Shown piece after piece: positions 8,369 to 17,121 of a stretch of 64,000 nucleotides of DNA; the first letter of the stretch is position 1; each line of letters begins with the position of its first letter. The stretch spans positions 1 to 64,000 of the forward strand of contig JAIBAN010000019.1 of the NCBI GenBank assembly GCA_019695185.1, written 5' to 3'. A program made the translations under genes and the position numbers. Source of the stretch: Blastocatellia bacterium (GTDB taxonomy: Bacteria > Acidobacteriota > Blastocatellia > Chloracidobacteriales > Chloracidobacteriaceae). Below the pieces are notes generated by a model, which saw nothing but the letters and a program-made list of their open reading frames with translations, was not told where the DNA came from and searched no databases.

Positions 8369-9439
8369 ATGGCTTCGTCCAACTCCAACCAACGTCGTGG
8401 GCCGATTCCTCCAGATCAAATGATTGGGCGTGTTTTAAGCGAACGCTACGAAATCCTCTCATGTGTGAGCACGGGTAAAACCGCATCCGTGTTTCGTGCG
8501 CGCCAACTTGAGGGGGGCGAGGATGTTGCCATCAAAATCCTCAATGTCGGGCGCAATTCAGCTTCCGAACGGGAACAACGGCTCCGGTTTTATCGGGAAA
8601 TTCAGGCTGCTTTTTTGATCAGTCATCCCCATATTGTCAAAATTTTTGAAATGGGGGACACCACTGATGGCATGCTCTTTTTTGTGATGGAGTTTCTTGA
8701 GGGAAAAGCCCTTTCTGAACTTCTGCGGCAGGAAGGTCAGTTACCCATCAACCGCGTAGTCGAGATTTTTTCTCCAGTTTGTGAAGCCTTGCAGGCTGCC
8801 CATTCCGCCGGAATCATTCATCGGGATGTCAAACCGGGAAATGTTTTTTTACAGCTTCGGACCTCACCTGACAATCCAACTGTATTTTTTGAATGGGTCA
8901 AGGTTCTTGATTTCGGCATTGCCAAACCGGGCTGGAGTGCCACCTCTTCCTGGGGAAGTGAGGTGTCGGGCGAAGGCATCGTGGTTGGGACCCCTGAATA
9001 CATGAGTCCGGAACAATGTCATGGGCGGGATGTAACTTTTCAAAGTGACATCTACAGCCTGGGGGTGATGCTTTACAAAATGCTGGTGGGGCAAACACCT
9101 TTCGACGGTCCGACCGTTGCCGTCATGGCTCGTCATATTTCAACCGAACCGCCTCCTCTCCGCGCCCGGCGACCCAATCTCCCCCCAGGAATTGAAAATG
9201 TAGTGCTCAAAGCACTGGCCAAAGACCCTGTTCAACGGTTCCAGTCAGCTTTGGAATTCCGTCTGGCCTTTGTCCAGGCAGTCGATCAGTATTGCACCCC
9301 GCATAATGACCAACCCTACCGGACGATTACACCTCCTGAAACCAAACCTCAGGCCATTGCCACCCAAACCATGATCATCAAGCGGCCTGCTGAACTGGAC
9401 CGACTGGATTCCGGCTCTGGTGAAAAGAACAAGTCCTGA
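8369..9439 (+). CDS. Hanks-type serine/threonine protein kinase
   Basis: A 356-residue cytoplasmic kinase without a membrane segment. The catalytic Lys is in VAIK (K56), the catalytic loop is HRDVKPGN (151-158), the metal-binding DFG is at 181-183, and the activation segment ends in GTPEYMSPEQ. The Gly-rich loop is unusual: VSTGKTASVF keeps only one Gly of GxGxxG. Such kinases phosphorylate Ser/Thr on cellular proteins; its target is unknown. I start at the ATG at 8369 (MASSNSN), because the upstream open frame (from 8288) is not kinase-like. A TrmB regulator gene follows after 134 bp. Confidence 0.92.
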   Translation: MASSNSNQRRGPIPPDQMIGRVLSERYEILSCVSTGKTASVFRARQLEGGEDVAIKILNVGRNSASEREQRLRFYREIQAAFLISHPHIVKIFEMGDTTDGMLFFVMEFLEGKALSELLRQEGQLPINRVVEIFSPVCEALQAAHSAGIIHRDVKPGNVFLQLRTSPDNPTVFFEWVKVLDFGIAKPGWSATSSWGSEVSGEGIVVGTPEYMSPEQCHGRDVTFQSDIYSLGVMLYKMLVGQTPFDGPTVAVMARHISTEPPPLRARRPNLPPGIENVVLKALAKDPVQRFQSALEFRLAFVQAVDQYCTPHNDQPYRTITPPETKPQAIATQTMIIKRPAELDRLDSGSGEKNKS

Positions 9440-9573
9440 CTTTCGTCCTTTTCTTCCTCTGAAAATTCTTGGTTTTGCGTTTCCTTTGGAAAACACGGGT
9501 GAGGTTGAAACTTTTTTCAATATTAGTAGTATCGGAAAATACTAATTTTGAAAACATTCACATCCACTCACCT

Positions 9574-10476
9574 ATGAGCCGAGAAGATTGCCTCCACATT
9601 CTGGAAGACCTTGGTTTTTCCAAGCTCGAAGCCGGAATCTATCTGTTTTTGCTGGAAGAGTCGCCTGTCACAGGTTATCGCGTCGCCCAAGCTCTGGGCA
9701 AACCAGTGGCCAATACCTACAAAGCCATTGAATCACTGGCTAACAAGGGCGCGGTTTTACTTGACGAGGGGGATAGCCGTCTTTGTCGGGCCGTTCCGCC
9801 AGAGGAATTGTTGGGCCGGATTGAACGCCGGTTTCAAGAGCAAAAACTTAAAATCACCGAAGCATTGGCCGAATTGCGCAGCCCAGGCAGTGATGATCGG
9901 GTGTACCAGCTCAAAACCGCAGCGCAGGTTTTTGAACGGTGCCGCTTGATGTTGGAAGGGTGTCACAATGTCGCTCTGCTTGATGTTTTTCCGGAACCTT
10001 TGGCAACCATCCTGCCTGACCTTGAACGACTGCTGGAACGACAGGTGACTGTTGCCCTCAAAGTTTATGCCCCGACTGATTTACCTGATGCCCATGTCTT
10101 TTTGAACCCTTCGTACCAGACAACCCGCGCCCGTTGGCCCGGCCAATGGGTCAATCTGGTGGTGGACGGTCGTGAATGCCTGTTGGCTTTTTTGACTGAG
10201 GACGGCAGAGGGGTCCATCAGGCAATCTGGAGCGGAAGCCCATATCTGTCGTGGGTTTACCACAGCGCAGTGGCCTCGGAACTGATTCTCGACGGTTTGA
10301 CCAGAGACATTCAACGGGGGATTCCGGTTGAAATCCTCCAAAAACGATTGGTTGAGTTCCAAAAACTCAAAGTATTAGCAGCAGAAGGCTATGAACTGCT
10401 TAAAGAGCGTTTCCAATTTGCAGCCAAACCTGCCATCCGCTCACTGCAACCGAAATTTAAGGAGAAAACCCGATGA
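9574..10476 (+). CDS. TrmB-family transcriptional regulator
   Basis: A 300-residue protein whose N-terminal 70 residues form a TrmB-type winged helix (LGFSKLEAGIYLFLLE, then YRVAQALGKPVANTYKAIESL). A TrmB C-terminal effector domain follows. Archaeal members sense sugars; bacterial ligands vary. The ATG at 9574 (MSREDCLHILEDLGFS) is the family-like start; the open frame upstream is low-complexity. The stop codon overlaps the start of the aspartic protease gene as ATGA, so the two are probably translationally coupled. The protease gene is a possible target. Confidence 0.85.
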   Translation: MSREDCLHILEDLGFSKLEAGIYLFLLEESPVTGYRVAQALGKPVANTYKAIESLANKGAVLLDEGDSRLCRAVPPEELLGRIERRFQEQKLKITEALAELRSPGSDDRVYQLKTAAQVFERCRLMLEGCHNVALLDVFPEPLATILPDLERLLERQVTVALKVYAPTDLPDAHVFLNPSYQTTRARWPGQWVNLVVDGRECLLAFLTEDGRGVHQAIWSGSPYLSWVYHSAVASELILDGLTRDIQRGIPVEILQKRLVEFQKLKVLAAEGYELLKERFQFAAKPAIRSLQPKFKEKTR

Positions 10477-12107
10477 CGAAACCATTTTCAAGATTGGCCC
10501 GGCTGGTTGGAACAGCCAGCCTTGTCGTTCTGTTTGGGGCCGGGCTGCATCAGGTACCGGCTTATGCGGCTTGGGGGACCAGTTCCCGGCAAACGGCACC
10601 TGTCGCTCAAACCCAGACAACCCTGACGGTCACCCAGGTGTTACGCAATGTCCGGGAGGCAATGGGAGTAAACAGTTTTCAAAAGCAAAACAAAGGAGTG
10701 GAGTTGCGCGGAGCAGGGAGGTTTCTGGAAACAGATGCGGACTATTCCTTAATCGTGACGCCGCAAGGGCATTTTGTCCAAACCATTACGGGCCCACTCG
10801 GAACCATATCGGGATTTGACGGGAAACAGGCTTGGACAGTTGATTGGTCAGGAATGCCCCGATTGATTGGATTTGAAGAATCCGAGGCGGCCCAAACTGA
10901 AATCTGGCTCCAAACCGGTTTATGGGCGTTGGAAAAAAGCCCTTTTACGGTCACCTTGGTCCCAGAGGAAACCACTGACCAGAAAGTGGTGCTCAATTTG
11001 AAACTGACCCAGGGATTGTTTGAATCGAAAGTAACCCTGGATCGTTCCACCTGGCTGCCGCAAACCATGATCAGTCTTGGGACAAGCGGGCACCGAAAGT
11101 TGGAACTGAGCAACTATGGGGCGTTTCTCGGTTTTCGGGTGCCCCAAAAGATGGTGCAAACCAGCCCTGGCTCAACTGTTTCCTTTCAAATCAAAACGGT
11201 TTCCCGTTTTTCAGGTGGTAAAGCCAATCCCTTTGCCCCCATCACCAGGCTGCCGCAGGACTCGACTTTTGATCCTTCCATTCCGGCTGCACTTGAAACC
11301 AAACGGGCCCGGAGCGGGCATTTGCTCGTTCATCCGAAGGTCAACGGCGAGGATGTCGGATGGTTTATTCTTGATTCCGGGGCCGGGGCGATGTGTATCA
11401 ACAAATCGGCGGCGGAAAAACTGAAAATGCCTCCAATCGGAAAAATCGGTGCAGTTGGAGTCGGAGGCATTGTTCCTTCAGCATTGCGACGGGGCAATTC
11501 CTTTTCCCTCGGACCTGTCACCATTTCAAATCTGGTTTTTCTGGACCTCGACCTTGACGGCATTGGAACCGCGCTCGGCGTACAGTTGGGGGGGATTTGC
11601 GGATATGACCTTTTCAGCCGGGCGGTTGTGGAAGTTGAGTTTGAGCCGCCAGCCGTGGCGCTGCACGCCCCTGGCACGTACAAACTTGAAAAAGATGCCT
11701 GGCAGCCGCTGGAATTGGAAGAGCGTCATCCGGTGGTGGCATGCAGTTTTGAAGGAAACCGTAAAGAACTGTTCAAAATTGACATCGGGGCAGGGAACGC
11801 TTTGACCTTTCACACGGAAACCGTGGAAAAACTGAAGCTCCTGGAACAACGGGAGACGAAAGAAGCCCGTTCCGGCGGCGTCGGAGGGACAATTCAAGTG
11901 CGCAGCGGCCAAATCGAATGGTTTGAAATTGCCGGTCACCGGTTCGAAAAACCGACGGTGGAGTTTTCCCTGGCCAAAACAGGAGCTTTTTCAAATCGCT
12001 ATCTGGCTGGAAATATCGGAGTTCGCTTTCTAAAGCCATTTCGGGTTGTGCTCAACTATCAACAAGCCCGAATTGCCTTTGTCGAAAAAGCCGCTGCCAA
12101 AGGATAA
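10473..12107 (+). CDS. exported aspartyl protease-like protein
   Basis: 544 residues with a signal peptide (hydrophobic residues about 10-30, then Ala-rich cleavage region). An N-terminal LolA-like beta-rich region precedes two retropepsin-like halves. The first has the catalytic motif LDSGAGA (about residue 300). The second has KIDIGAGN (about 437), with DIG instead of D-S/T-G. Proteins with two retropepsin-like repeats occur widely in bacteria; some are proteases and others are uncharacterised. It overlaps the TrmB gene upstream by 4 bp and the NTF2-like gene downstream by one base (TAATG). Confidence 0.8.
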   Translation: MTKPFSRLARLVGTASLVVLFGAGLHQVPAYAAWGTSSRQTAPVAQTQTTLTVTQVLRNVREAMGVNSFQKQNKGVELRGAGRFLETDADYSLIVTPQGHFVQTITGPLGTISGFDGKQAWTVDWSGMPRLIGFEESEAAQTEIWLQTGLWALEKSPFTVTLVPEETTDQKVVLNLKLTQGLFESKVTLDRSTWLPQTMISLGTSGHRKLELSNYGAFLGFRVPQKMVQTSPGSTVSFQIKTVSRFSGGKANPFAPITRLPQDSTFDPSIPAALETKRARSGHLLVHPKVNGEDVGWFILDSGAGAMCINKSAAEKLKMPPIGKIGAVGVGGIVPSALRRGNSFSLGPVTISNLVFLDLDLDGIGTALGVQLGGICGYDLFSRAVVEVEFEPPAVALHAPGTYKLEKDAWQPLELEERHPVVACSFEGNRKELFKIDIGAGNALTFHTETVEKLKLLEQRETKEARSGGVGGTIQVRSGQIEWFEIAGHRFEKPTVEFSLAKTGAFSNRYLAGNIGVRFLKPFRVVLNYQQARIAFVEKAAAKG

Positions 12108-12469
12108 TGGAAACCATGCTGACCAGGGGTTTTGCAGAACAGTTTGCCCAGGAGTGGATTGCCGCCTGGAATGGCCATGACCTTGAGCGCATCCTGTCCC
12201 ATTACAGTGACGATTTCGTTATGTCGTCGCCCCGGATTGCCGTGCTGACTGAGGAACCGACAGGGGTGCTCAAGGGAAAGGACGCCATTCGATGTTACTG
12301 GAAAAAAGCCCTGGAATTGGTGCCGCATCTGCACTTTGAATTGATGGGTATCTATCTGGGGGCAGATAGTATTATTCTTCACTACGAAGGACCACGGGGC
12401 AAAGCAGCCGAAGCTTTCTTTTTCAATGAAGAGGGCAAAGTGGTACGGGCTGCTGCCACATACGAATAA
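12107..12469 (+). CDS. SnoaL/NTF2-like protein
   Basis: A 120-residue alpha+beta barrel protein with the family pattern AQEWIAAWNGHDLERILSHY, followed by DDFVMSSPRI and GKDAIRCYW. The fold hosts small enzymes or ligand binders, so the substrate cannot be told. Its ATG shares a base with the protease stop (TAATG), making it the third gene of a coupled set TrmB/protease/NTF2-like. It converges on the macrodomain gene with an 18-bp gap. Confidence 0.82.
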   Translation: METMLTRGFAEQFAQEWIAAWNGHDLERILSHYSDDFVMSSPRIAVLTEEPTGVLKGKDAIRCYWKKALELVPHLHFELMGIYLGADSIILHYEGPRGKAAEAFFFNEEGKVVRAAATYE

Positions 12470-12487
12470 AGGTTCCGGCACTCGTCG

Positions 12488-12970
12488 TCAGCCTGACTGG
12501 GGCCGGTATTCAACCACCAGGACGCGAGCAGGAGCCGCTATCGCTTCCAGTTCAGCCTGCATCAGAGCCTTGGCCTGTTGCGGGCTGAACCCGCCTGAAC
12601 CGGAACCAATGAGCGGGAAGGCTACCGAGGTAAAACCGGCTTCCGCCACAATCCCCATGGCATTTCGAACTGAATCCCGGATGGATGTTTCGGAAGCCCG
12701 CCAGAGCAGATTGATTCCGGCGACATGGATGATTCCGCGAAAGGGAAGGGTTCCGGCAGAGGTCAGGACCGCCTGTCCGAGTGGAATCGGGCCGAATCGG
12801 GCGAGTTCCTGAAAAGGCTGGTACCCTGCCCGCTTTTTGATGGCTCCGGAAACTCCCTGGGGTACGAGCAGCCACCAGGGAATCAGGTTCCGGTTCCAGG
12901 CGTTGACGATGGCCTCCACCGGCTGGTTCAACAAATCCCCTTGAACAACCTGAATGGAAGGAACTGTCAT
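12488..12970 (-). CDS. macrodomain (ADP-ribose-binding) protein
   Basis: A 160-residue single macrodomain. The ligand-loop motifs are VVQGDLLNQPVEAIVNAWN near the N-terminus and PLIGSGSGGFS in the second half. Family members bind ADP-ribose and may remove it from proteins or O-acetyl-ADP-ribose. The usual NAAN-type loop reads NAWN here. I start at the ATG at 12970 (MTVPSIQVVQGD), since the upstream extension lacks family sequence. An ADP-ribosylglycohydrolase lies at 34 kb, but there is no operon link. Confidence 0.85.
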   Translation of the reverse strand: MTVPSIQVVQGDLLNQPVEAIVNAWNRNLIPWWLLVPQGVSGAIKKRAGYQPFQELARFGPIPLGQAVLTSAGTLPFRGIIHVAGINLLWRASETSIRDSVRNAMGIVAEAGFTSVAFPLIGSGSGGFSPQQAKALMQAELEAIAAPARVLVVEYRPQSG

Positions 12971-13039
12971 AAGCGGGCAGACCATCAACCGGAAAAGCAG
13001 CGGAGGCTGCCGCTCCGTGCTTCTTCGGAACGACACATT

Positions 13040-14518
13040 TTAGCCAAGTTTCTGCTTCAGGATTTCATTGACCAGTTGCGGATTTCCTTTGCCTTTGGTG
13101 GCCTTCATCATCTGACCCACAAAAAACCCGAGCAACGCCACTTTCCCGGCCCGATAATCAGTTGCCTGTTTCGGATTGGCGGCAATGATTTCATCGGCAA
13201 AGGCTTCCAGTTGCGTCGTGTCGGAAATTTGTCCGCCGCCCATTTCCTTGACCAGTTCCCCGGCGGATTTGCCGGTTTTAAACATCTGGTCAAACACTTC
13301 TTTCGCCATCTTACCGCTGATGGTGCCATCATCAATGAGTTTGATCATTTCACCCAGAGCTGCCGGTGAAACCGGGGACGTTGCAATTTCCTCGGCCTTG
13401 ACACGGGCCAGCAGTTCACTGGAAATCCAGTTGGCGGCGGCGCGGGCGTTGCCTGAGGCTTGCACGGTTTCTTCGTAGAAGTCACCCATTTCCCGACCAC
13501 TGGTCAACAGCGCTGCATCGTCAAAGGAAAGCCCATAGGTTTCCAGCAACCGGCGGCGGCGGGATTCGGGCAACTCGGTCCGTTCCATGGCTTCTTTGAG
13601 TCCGGTGAATTTGCCGAAATCAAAATAGAGCGGTGGCAGGTCCGGTTCAGGAAAATACCGGTAATCATGGGCATCCTCTTTGCTGCGCATGACAAAGGTG
13701 CGCCCTTCCTTTTCGTTCCAAAGCCGTGTTTCCTGCACGACCCGGCTATTGCTTTCAAGCACCTCAATCTGCCGGTCAATTTCGTAATCAATCGCCCGTT
13801 GAATGAACTTGAATGAATTGAGGTTTTTGGTTTCCGTGCGGGTGCCGAATTCGGTTGCCCCCCGGAGCCGGACCGAGACGTTGGCATCGCAGCGGAGGCT
13901 GCCTTCCTCCATGTTACCGTCACAGGCGTCAACCCACATCAACGCTTTGCGCAGATACTGAACGTAATCGTAGGCTTCCCAACTGCTGCGGAAATCGGCC
14001 TCGCTCACAATTTCGCACAAAGGAACCCCGCTCCGATTGAGGTTGACGTAGGAATGTTGAGCGGTGTCGGCAAACCCTTCGTGAAGGCTTTTACCGGCAT
14101 CTTCTTCAATGTGCATCCGCTGGATGCGGAATTTCTTGAGTTTCCATTCGGTCGGATGGCCATGCTCGTCGCGCTCGCTGGTTGGAATTTCCACCCATCC
14201 GCTCAGGGAAAAAGGACGGTCAAATTGGGAAATCTGGTAACCCTTGGGCAAATCCGGATAGAAGTAATTCTTGCGTGAAAAAATCGAAACCGGTTGAATG
14301 TGCAGGTTCAGCGCATGGGCGGCCCAGGCGGCTTTTTCCACCACGCCGCGATTGAGGACAGGCAGTGCGCCAGGCAAACCCAGGCAAACCGGGCAGGTAT
14401 TGGCATTGGGCTCGGAATCAAATTTGGTCGAGCATCCGCAAAAAATCTTGGTGGCGGTTTTCATTTGGGCATGGATTTCCAGTCCAATGACCGCTTCATA
14501 TTTGTCTCGTAACGTCAT
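13040..14518 (-). CDS. gatB: Asp/Glu-tRNA(Asn/Gln) amidotransferase subunit B
   Basis: 492 residues, the full family length. It begins with the expected YEAVIGLEIHAQ and contains CSTKFDSEPNANTCPVCLGLPG, with a Cys set for Zn and a tRNA-kinase-like cradle, and the motif EDAGKSLHEG. The C-terminal YqeY/tail domain covers the last 150 residues. GatB with GatA and GatC transamidates misacylated Glu-tRNA(Gln) or Asp-tRNA(Asn). AsnRS is encoded at 22 kb, so here the complex is probably needed mainly for Gln. gatA and gatC are not in the window. Confidence 0.97.
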   Translation of the reverse strand: MTLRDKYEAVIGLEIHAQMKTATKIFCGCSTKFDSEPNANTCPVCLGLPGALPVLNRGVVEKAAWAAHALNLHIQPVSIFSRKNYFYPDLPKGYQISQFDRPFSLSGWVEIPTSERDEHGHPTEWKLKKFRIQRMHIEEDAGKSLHEGFADTAQHSYVNLNRSGVPLCEIVSEADFRSSWEAYDYVQYLRKALMWVDACDGNMEEGSLRCDANVSVRLRGATEFGTRTETKNLNSFKFIQRAIDYEIDRQIEVLESNSRVVQETRLWNEKEGRTFVMRSKEDAHDYRYFPEPDLPPLYFDFGKFTGLKEAMERTELPESRRRRLLETYGLSFDDAALLTSGREMGDFYEETVQASGNARAAANWISSELLARVKAEEIATSPVSPAALGEMIKLIDDGTISGKMAKEVFDQMFKTGKSAGELVKEMGGGQISDTTQLEAFADEIIAANPKQATDYRAGKVALLGFFVGQMMKATKGKGNPQLVNEILKQKLG

Positions 14519-14566
14519 GTGTTGGTAAGTCCTTTTCCAAAAATGGGGAACTTGGGTATTCAGAGA

Positions 14567-14932
14567 TTAACTTTTGGCAGTAGCCGCAATAATGGCAACC
14601 AGTTGGGTTGGTGAAAACGGTTTGCGAAAGTAGGTCACAGCTCCGCCCTGCATGGCCATTGCCTGAGCCCGCACGTCCTGACTGCCGGTCAACATAATGA
14701 CTGGAATGTGGCACAGACTGGGAGTTGATTTAATCACATTCAAGACTTCCACCCCGTCCATATTCGGCATCATGATATCAAGCACCACACAATCCCAATC
14801 CGAGCGGGAATGCAGAAAACTCACTGCCTGCGTGCCATCCACGGCCATTGTCACGTCAAAATGTTTTTTCAGGACCGTTTGAATCAAAAAACGGGTGGAT
14901 GAATCGTCATCAGCAACCAGGATTCTTTTCAT
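14567..14932 (-). CDS. stand-alone response regulator receiver (CheY-like)
   Basis: A single receiver domain of 121 residues with the acidic pair D8/D9, the phospho-acceptor D52 (VVLDIMMPNMDG), the conserved Thr in IMLTGS and Lys in FRKPF. There is no output domain, so it likely acts by protein contact after phosphorylation by an unlinked histidine kinase. It is 48 bp upstream of gatB on the same strand, but a functional link is unlikely. Confidence 0.93.
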   Translation of the reverse strand: MKRILVADDDSSTRFLIQTVLKKHFDVTMAVDGTQAVSFLHSRSDWDCVVLDIMMPNMDGVEVLNVIKSTPSLCHIPVIMLTGSQDVRAQAMAMQGGAVTYFRKPFSPTQLVAIIAATAKS

Positions 14933-14946
14933 TCATGCTGCTCCAA

Positions 14947-15036
14947 ATGATGAATGGTGAATGGTGAAGGGTGAATGATGAAGGGTGAGAACCTCAGCGG
15001 TTGCACCATTTTCCATTTACGATTGACCATTCACCA
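14947..15036. repeat. paired inverted heptamer array (GAATGGT type)
   Basis: The left arm (14947-14989) contains five units of GAATGGT/GAAGGGT/GAATGAT phased at 7 bp. The right arm (15004-15036) holds the complementary CACCATT/CCATTTAC/ACCATTCACC units. The loop is only about 15 nt. It lies between two minus-strand genes. Confidence 0.78.
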
Positions 15037-15062
15037 AATGAGATTCGTGCCAATTTGCATTT

Positions 15063-15863
15063 CTAATGGATGTATTTATTTTTGTCGTCGCGGTTCATGC
15101 GGTCTTCCAAATCATCCCAAAGTTCCTTCATTTCCGAATCCACTACTTTGAAGTTTTTATATTTGCGTTTGATACGCCAGACCCGCAGTCGTTCTTTGAG
15201 ATTGGCTTCCAGGTTGCGATACCAGCGGAAATTGAGGCCCCGCACAAAGAAATGACCGACCAAGAGACCGCATAAGGTACTGGCTGCTCCGGTTTGGTGC
15301 CAAAGAATAAACAAAATATCAAGACACAAAAATCCTAAAAACATGGTTCTTCCCAGCATGGGAAAGAGAAAAAACATGATGGTTGTGTTCCACAGCAGGG
15401 AGCAGAAAGCCCCTAGCAACGTGCCAAACACCACAGTTTCAGCCGTGGAAATCCCTTCGCCAAAACCCAGTTTTTGGAAGGCAAAGGCTGCCAGAAAGGC
15501 CAAAGCATGGGTGACAGCCCCCAGGGCAAAATACAAGGTCAAAAATTTCCTGGTGCCCCAGGTCCCTTCAAGCGATGTTCCGACCGAATACAACAACAAC
15601 ATGCCAAAGACCAACGAAAGCGGGTTGGTATACATCAGCGACGCGGTCAAAAATTGCCAAACCCAACCTTTCAAAATGGTTGTGGGGGTCATGGCGAGCC
15701 AGCCAATCAGGTCAATCCGGAGGTTAAACGCGATGGTGGCCCCAATGAAAACCGCAACTGAAAGAACCATCAGCAGCTTGACTCCATTATCAATCCGTCC
15801 GCCAAAAATGGGAATCGGAGTTCCCCGCAAGCCGCCGAAATCGTCAAAACCACGTCGTTTCAT
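15063..15863 (-). CDS. rhomboid-like membrane protein lacking the catalytic serine
   Basis: 266 residues with about six membrane segments and a charged C-terminal tail (about 205-266). The topology and the pattern around SLEGTWGTRKFLTLYFALGA recall rhomboids (their ExxxWGxxxFLxxY L1 region). The GxSG active site is not present: the matching segment reads VFGTLLGAF. A His remains in LLVGHFF. It is therefore probably a pseudoprotease. The ATG at 15863 is preceded by GAGG. A catalytically complete rhomboid is encoded at 44.3 kb. Confidence 0.7.
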   Translation of the reverse strand: MKRRGFDDFGGLRGTPIPIFGGRIDNGVKLLMVLSVAVFIGATIAFNLRIDLIGWLAMTPTTILKGWVWQFLTASLMYTNPLSLVFGMLLLYSVGTSLEGTWGTRKFLTLYFALGAVTHALAFLAAFAFQKLGFGEGISTAETVVFGTLLGAFCSLLWNTTIMFFLFPMLGRTMFLGFLCLDILFILWHQTGAASTLCGLLVGHFFVRGLNFRWYRNLEANLKERLRVWRIKRKYKNFKVVDSEMKELWDDLEDRMNRDDKNKYIH

Positions 15864-16038
15864 AAAAAGTACCTCGTTGCACAAACCTACACGCCTTGGC
15901 CGTGACAGGGCAAGCCCGCAAAGCCGGGCGATGGGCTGAGAATGAGACTTTGCAGGATGACGATTCTATGTGAAAATGAACAGTCATTCATCCAAACTCA
16001 TTCTGAACCATTTTTGCCATAAAGAGGTTTTATAAAAT

Positions 16039-16848
16039 ATGGCCGACCCAACCACCTGGGCCATGCCCGCCTTTGCCGGGCTGATTGCGCTCGAAGCCTG
16101 GTATGACCACTGGCAACGTGCCGGTGAATATTCCCGCAAAGATGCCATAACCAATATTGCTCTGGGGTTTGGCAGTGTTTTGTGGGGATTCCTGTGGGCC
16201 CCCTTACAGCTTTGGGCTTATCACAAGCTCCATGACCTGACGCCACTCCGGATGCCAACCAACACCTGGTGGACCTGGGTGGCGGTCATGCTCTGCGATG
16301 ACTTTTTTTATTACTGGTTTCACCGCATCAGTCATGAAAGCCGGTTGTTTTGGAATTTCCATGTGGTTCATCATTCCAGCGACCATTACAATCTGAGTGT
16401 GGCGGTCCGCCAGAGCTGGTTTGGCGGCATTGCCAATTGGCTCTTTTACGCCCCGATGGCGCTGCTCGGCTTTGAGCCCTGGATGATCGTTGCGGCTCAT
16501 GGATTCAATCTGCTGTATCAGTTTTGGATTCACACCCAGTTTATCAAGTCCCTGGGCTGGTGGGAAAACATTCTCAATACCCCAAGCCACCACCGGGTCC
16601 ATCATGGCGTCAACGAACCGTATCTGGACCGCAATTATGGCGGCATCCTGATTATCTGGGACCGTTTGTTTGGTTCCTATGTGCCGGAAACCGAGAAGCC
16701 GCGCTACGGGATTATCAAGCCGCTCAACAGTTTCAACCCATTGTGGGCCAATCTGCATGCCTGGATGGAAATGTTTGAAGCCATGAAAACCCGGCCTACG
16801 CTGTGGGGAAAACTGCGGTGTGTCTGGGGACCACCAGGAATGAATTGA
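16039..16848 (+). CDS. fatty acid hydroxylase / sterol desaturase family protein
   Basis: A 269-residue membrane di-iron oxygenase. Its three His clusters are HRISH (about residue 95), HVVHHSS (about 108) and HHRVHHG (about 183), the canonical set that binds two irons. Three or four hydrophobic stretches place it in the membrane. Substrates in this family include sterols, carotenoids and fatty chains; the sequence alone does not decide. The TGA stop (16846-16848) is itself the first TGA of a GAATTGA repeat array. Confidence 0.92.
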   Translation: MADPTTWAMPAFAGLIALEAWYDHWQRAGEYSRKDAITNIALGFGSVLWGFLWAPLQLWAYHKLHDLTPLRMPTNTWWTWVAVMLCDDFFYYWFHRISHESRLFWNFHVVHHSSDHYNLSVAVRQSWFGGIANWLFYAPMALLGFEPWMIVAAHGFNLLYQFWIHTQFIKSLGWWENILNTPSHHRVHHGVNEPYLDRNYGGILIIWDRLFGSYVPETEKPRYGIIKPLNSFNPLWANLHAWMEMFEAMKTRPTLWGKLRCVWGPPGMN

Positions 16849-16979
16849 GAATTGAGAATTGAGAATTGAGAAAACCGGTATGCCGTGCAGAGGTTTTCTC
16901 GGTTCACAAGTTTCACCTCAATCAAAAAATCCAGATGTGGATTCTCAATTCTCAATTCTCAATTCTCAATTCTCAATTC
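16843..16979. repeat. paired inverted heptamer array (GAATTGA type)
   Basis: The left arm (16843-16874) has four GAATTGA units; the right arm (16941-16979) has five TCAATTC units. The loop is about 66 nt. The hydroxylase stop codon is provided by the first unit of the left arm. Confidence 0.92.
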
Positions 16980-17121
16980 CTGCAAGTCTTGCCTCACCTT
17001 GGTTTTACCGCATGATTGACTTCCGCTGCCGGCTATATTAGCGTGGACTGTCACATCCTTTTACTCACCTACCGCCAACCAGTTTTTCTCATGCACGTTT
17101 CCAAAGGAGCGCGACCGCCCT

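Noticed and set aside
17016-17039. TTGACT and TATATT promoter before the TPR-GGDEF gene
   Set aside because: The spacer is only 12 bp.
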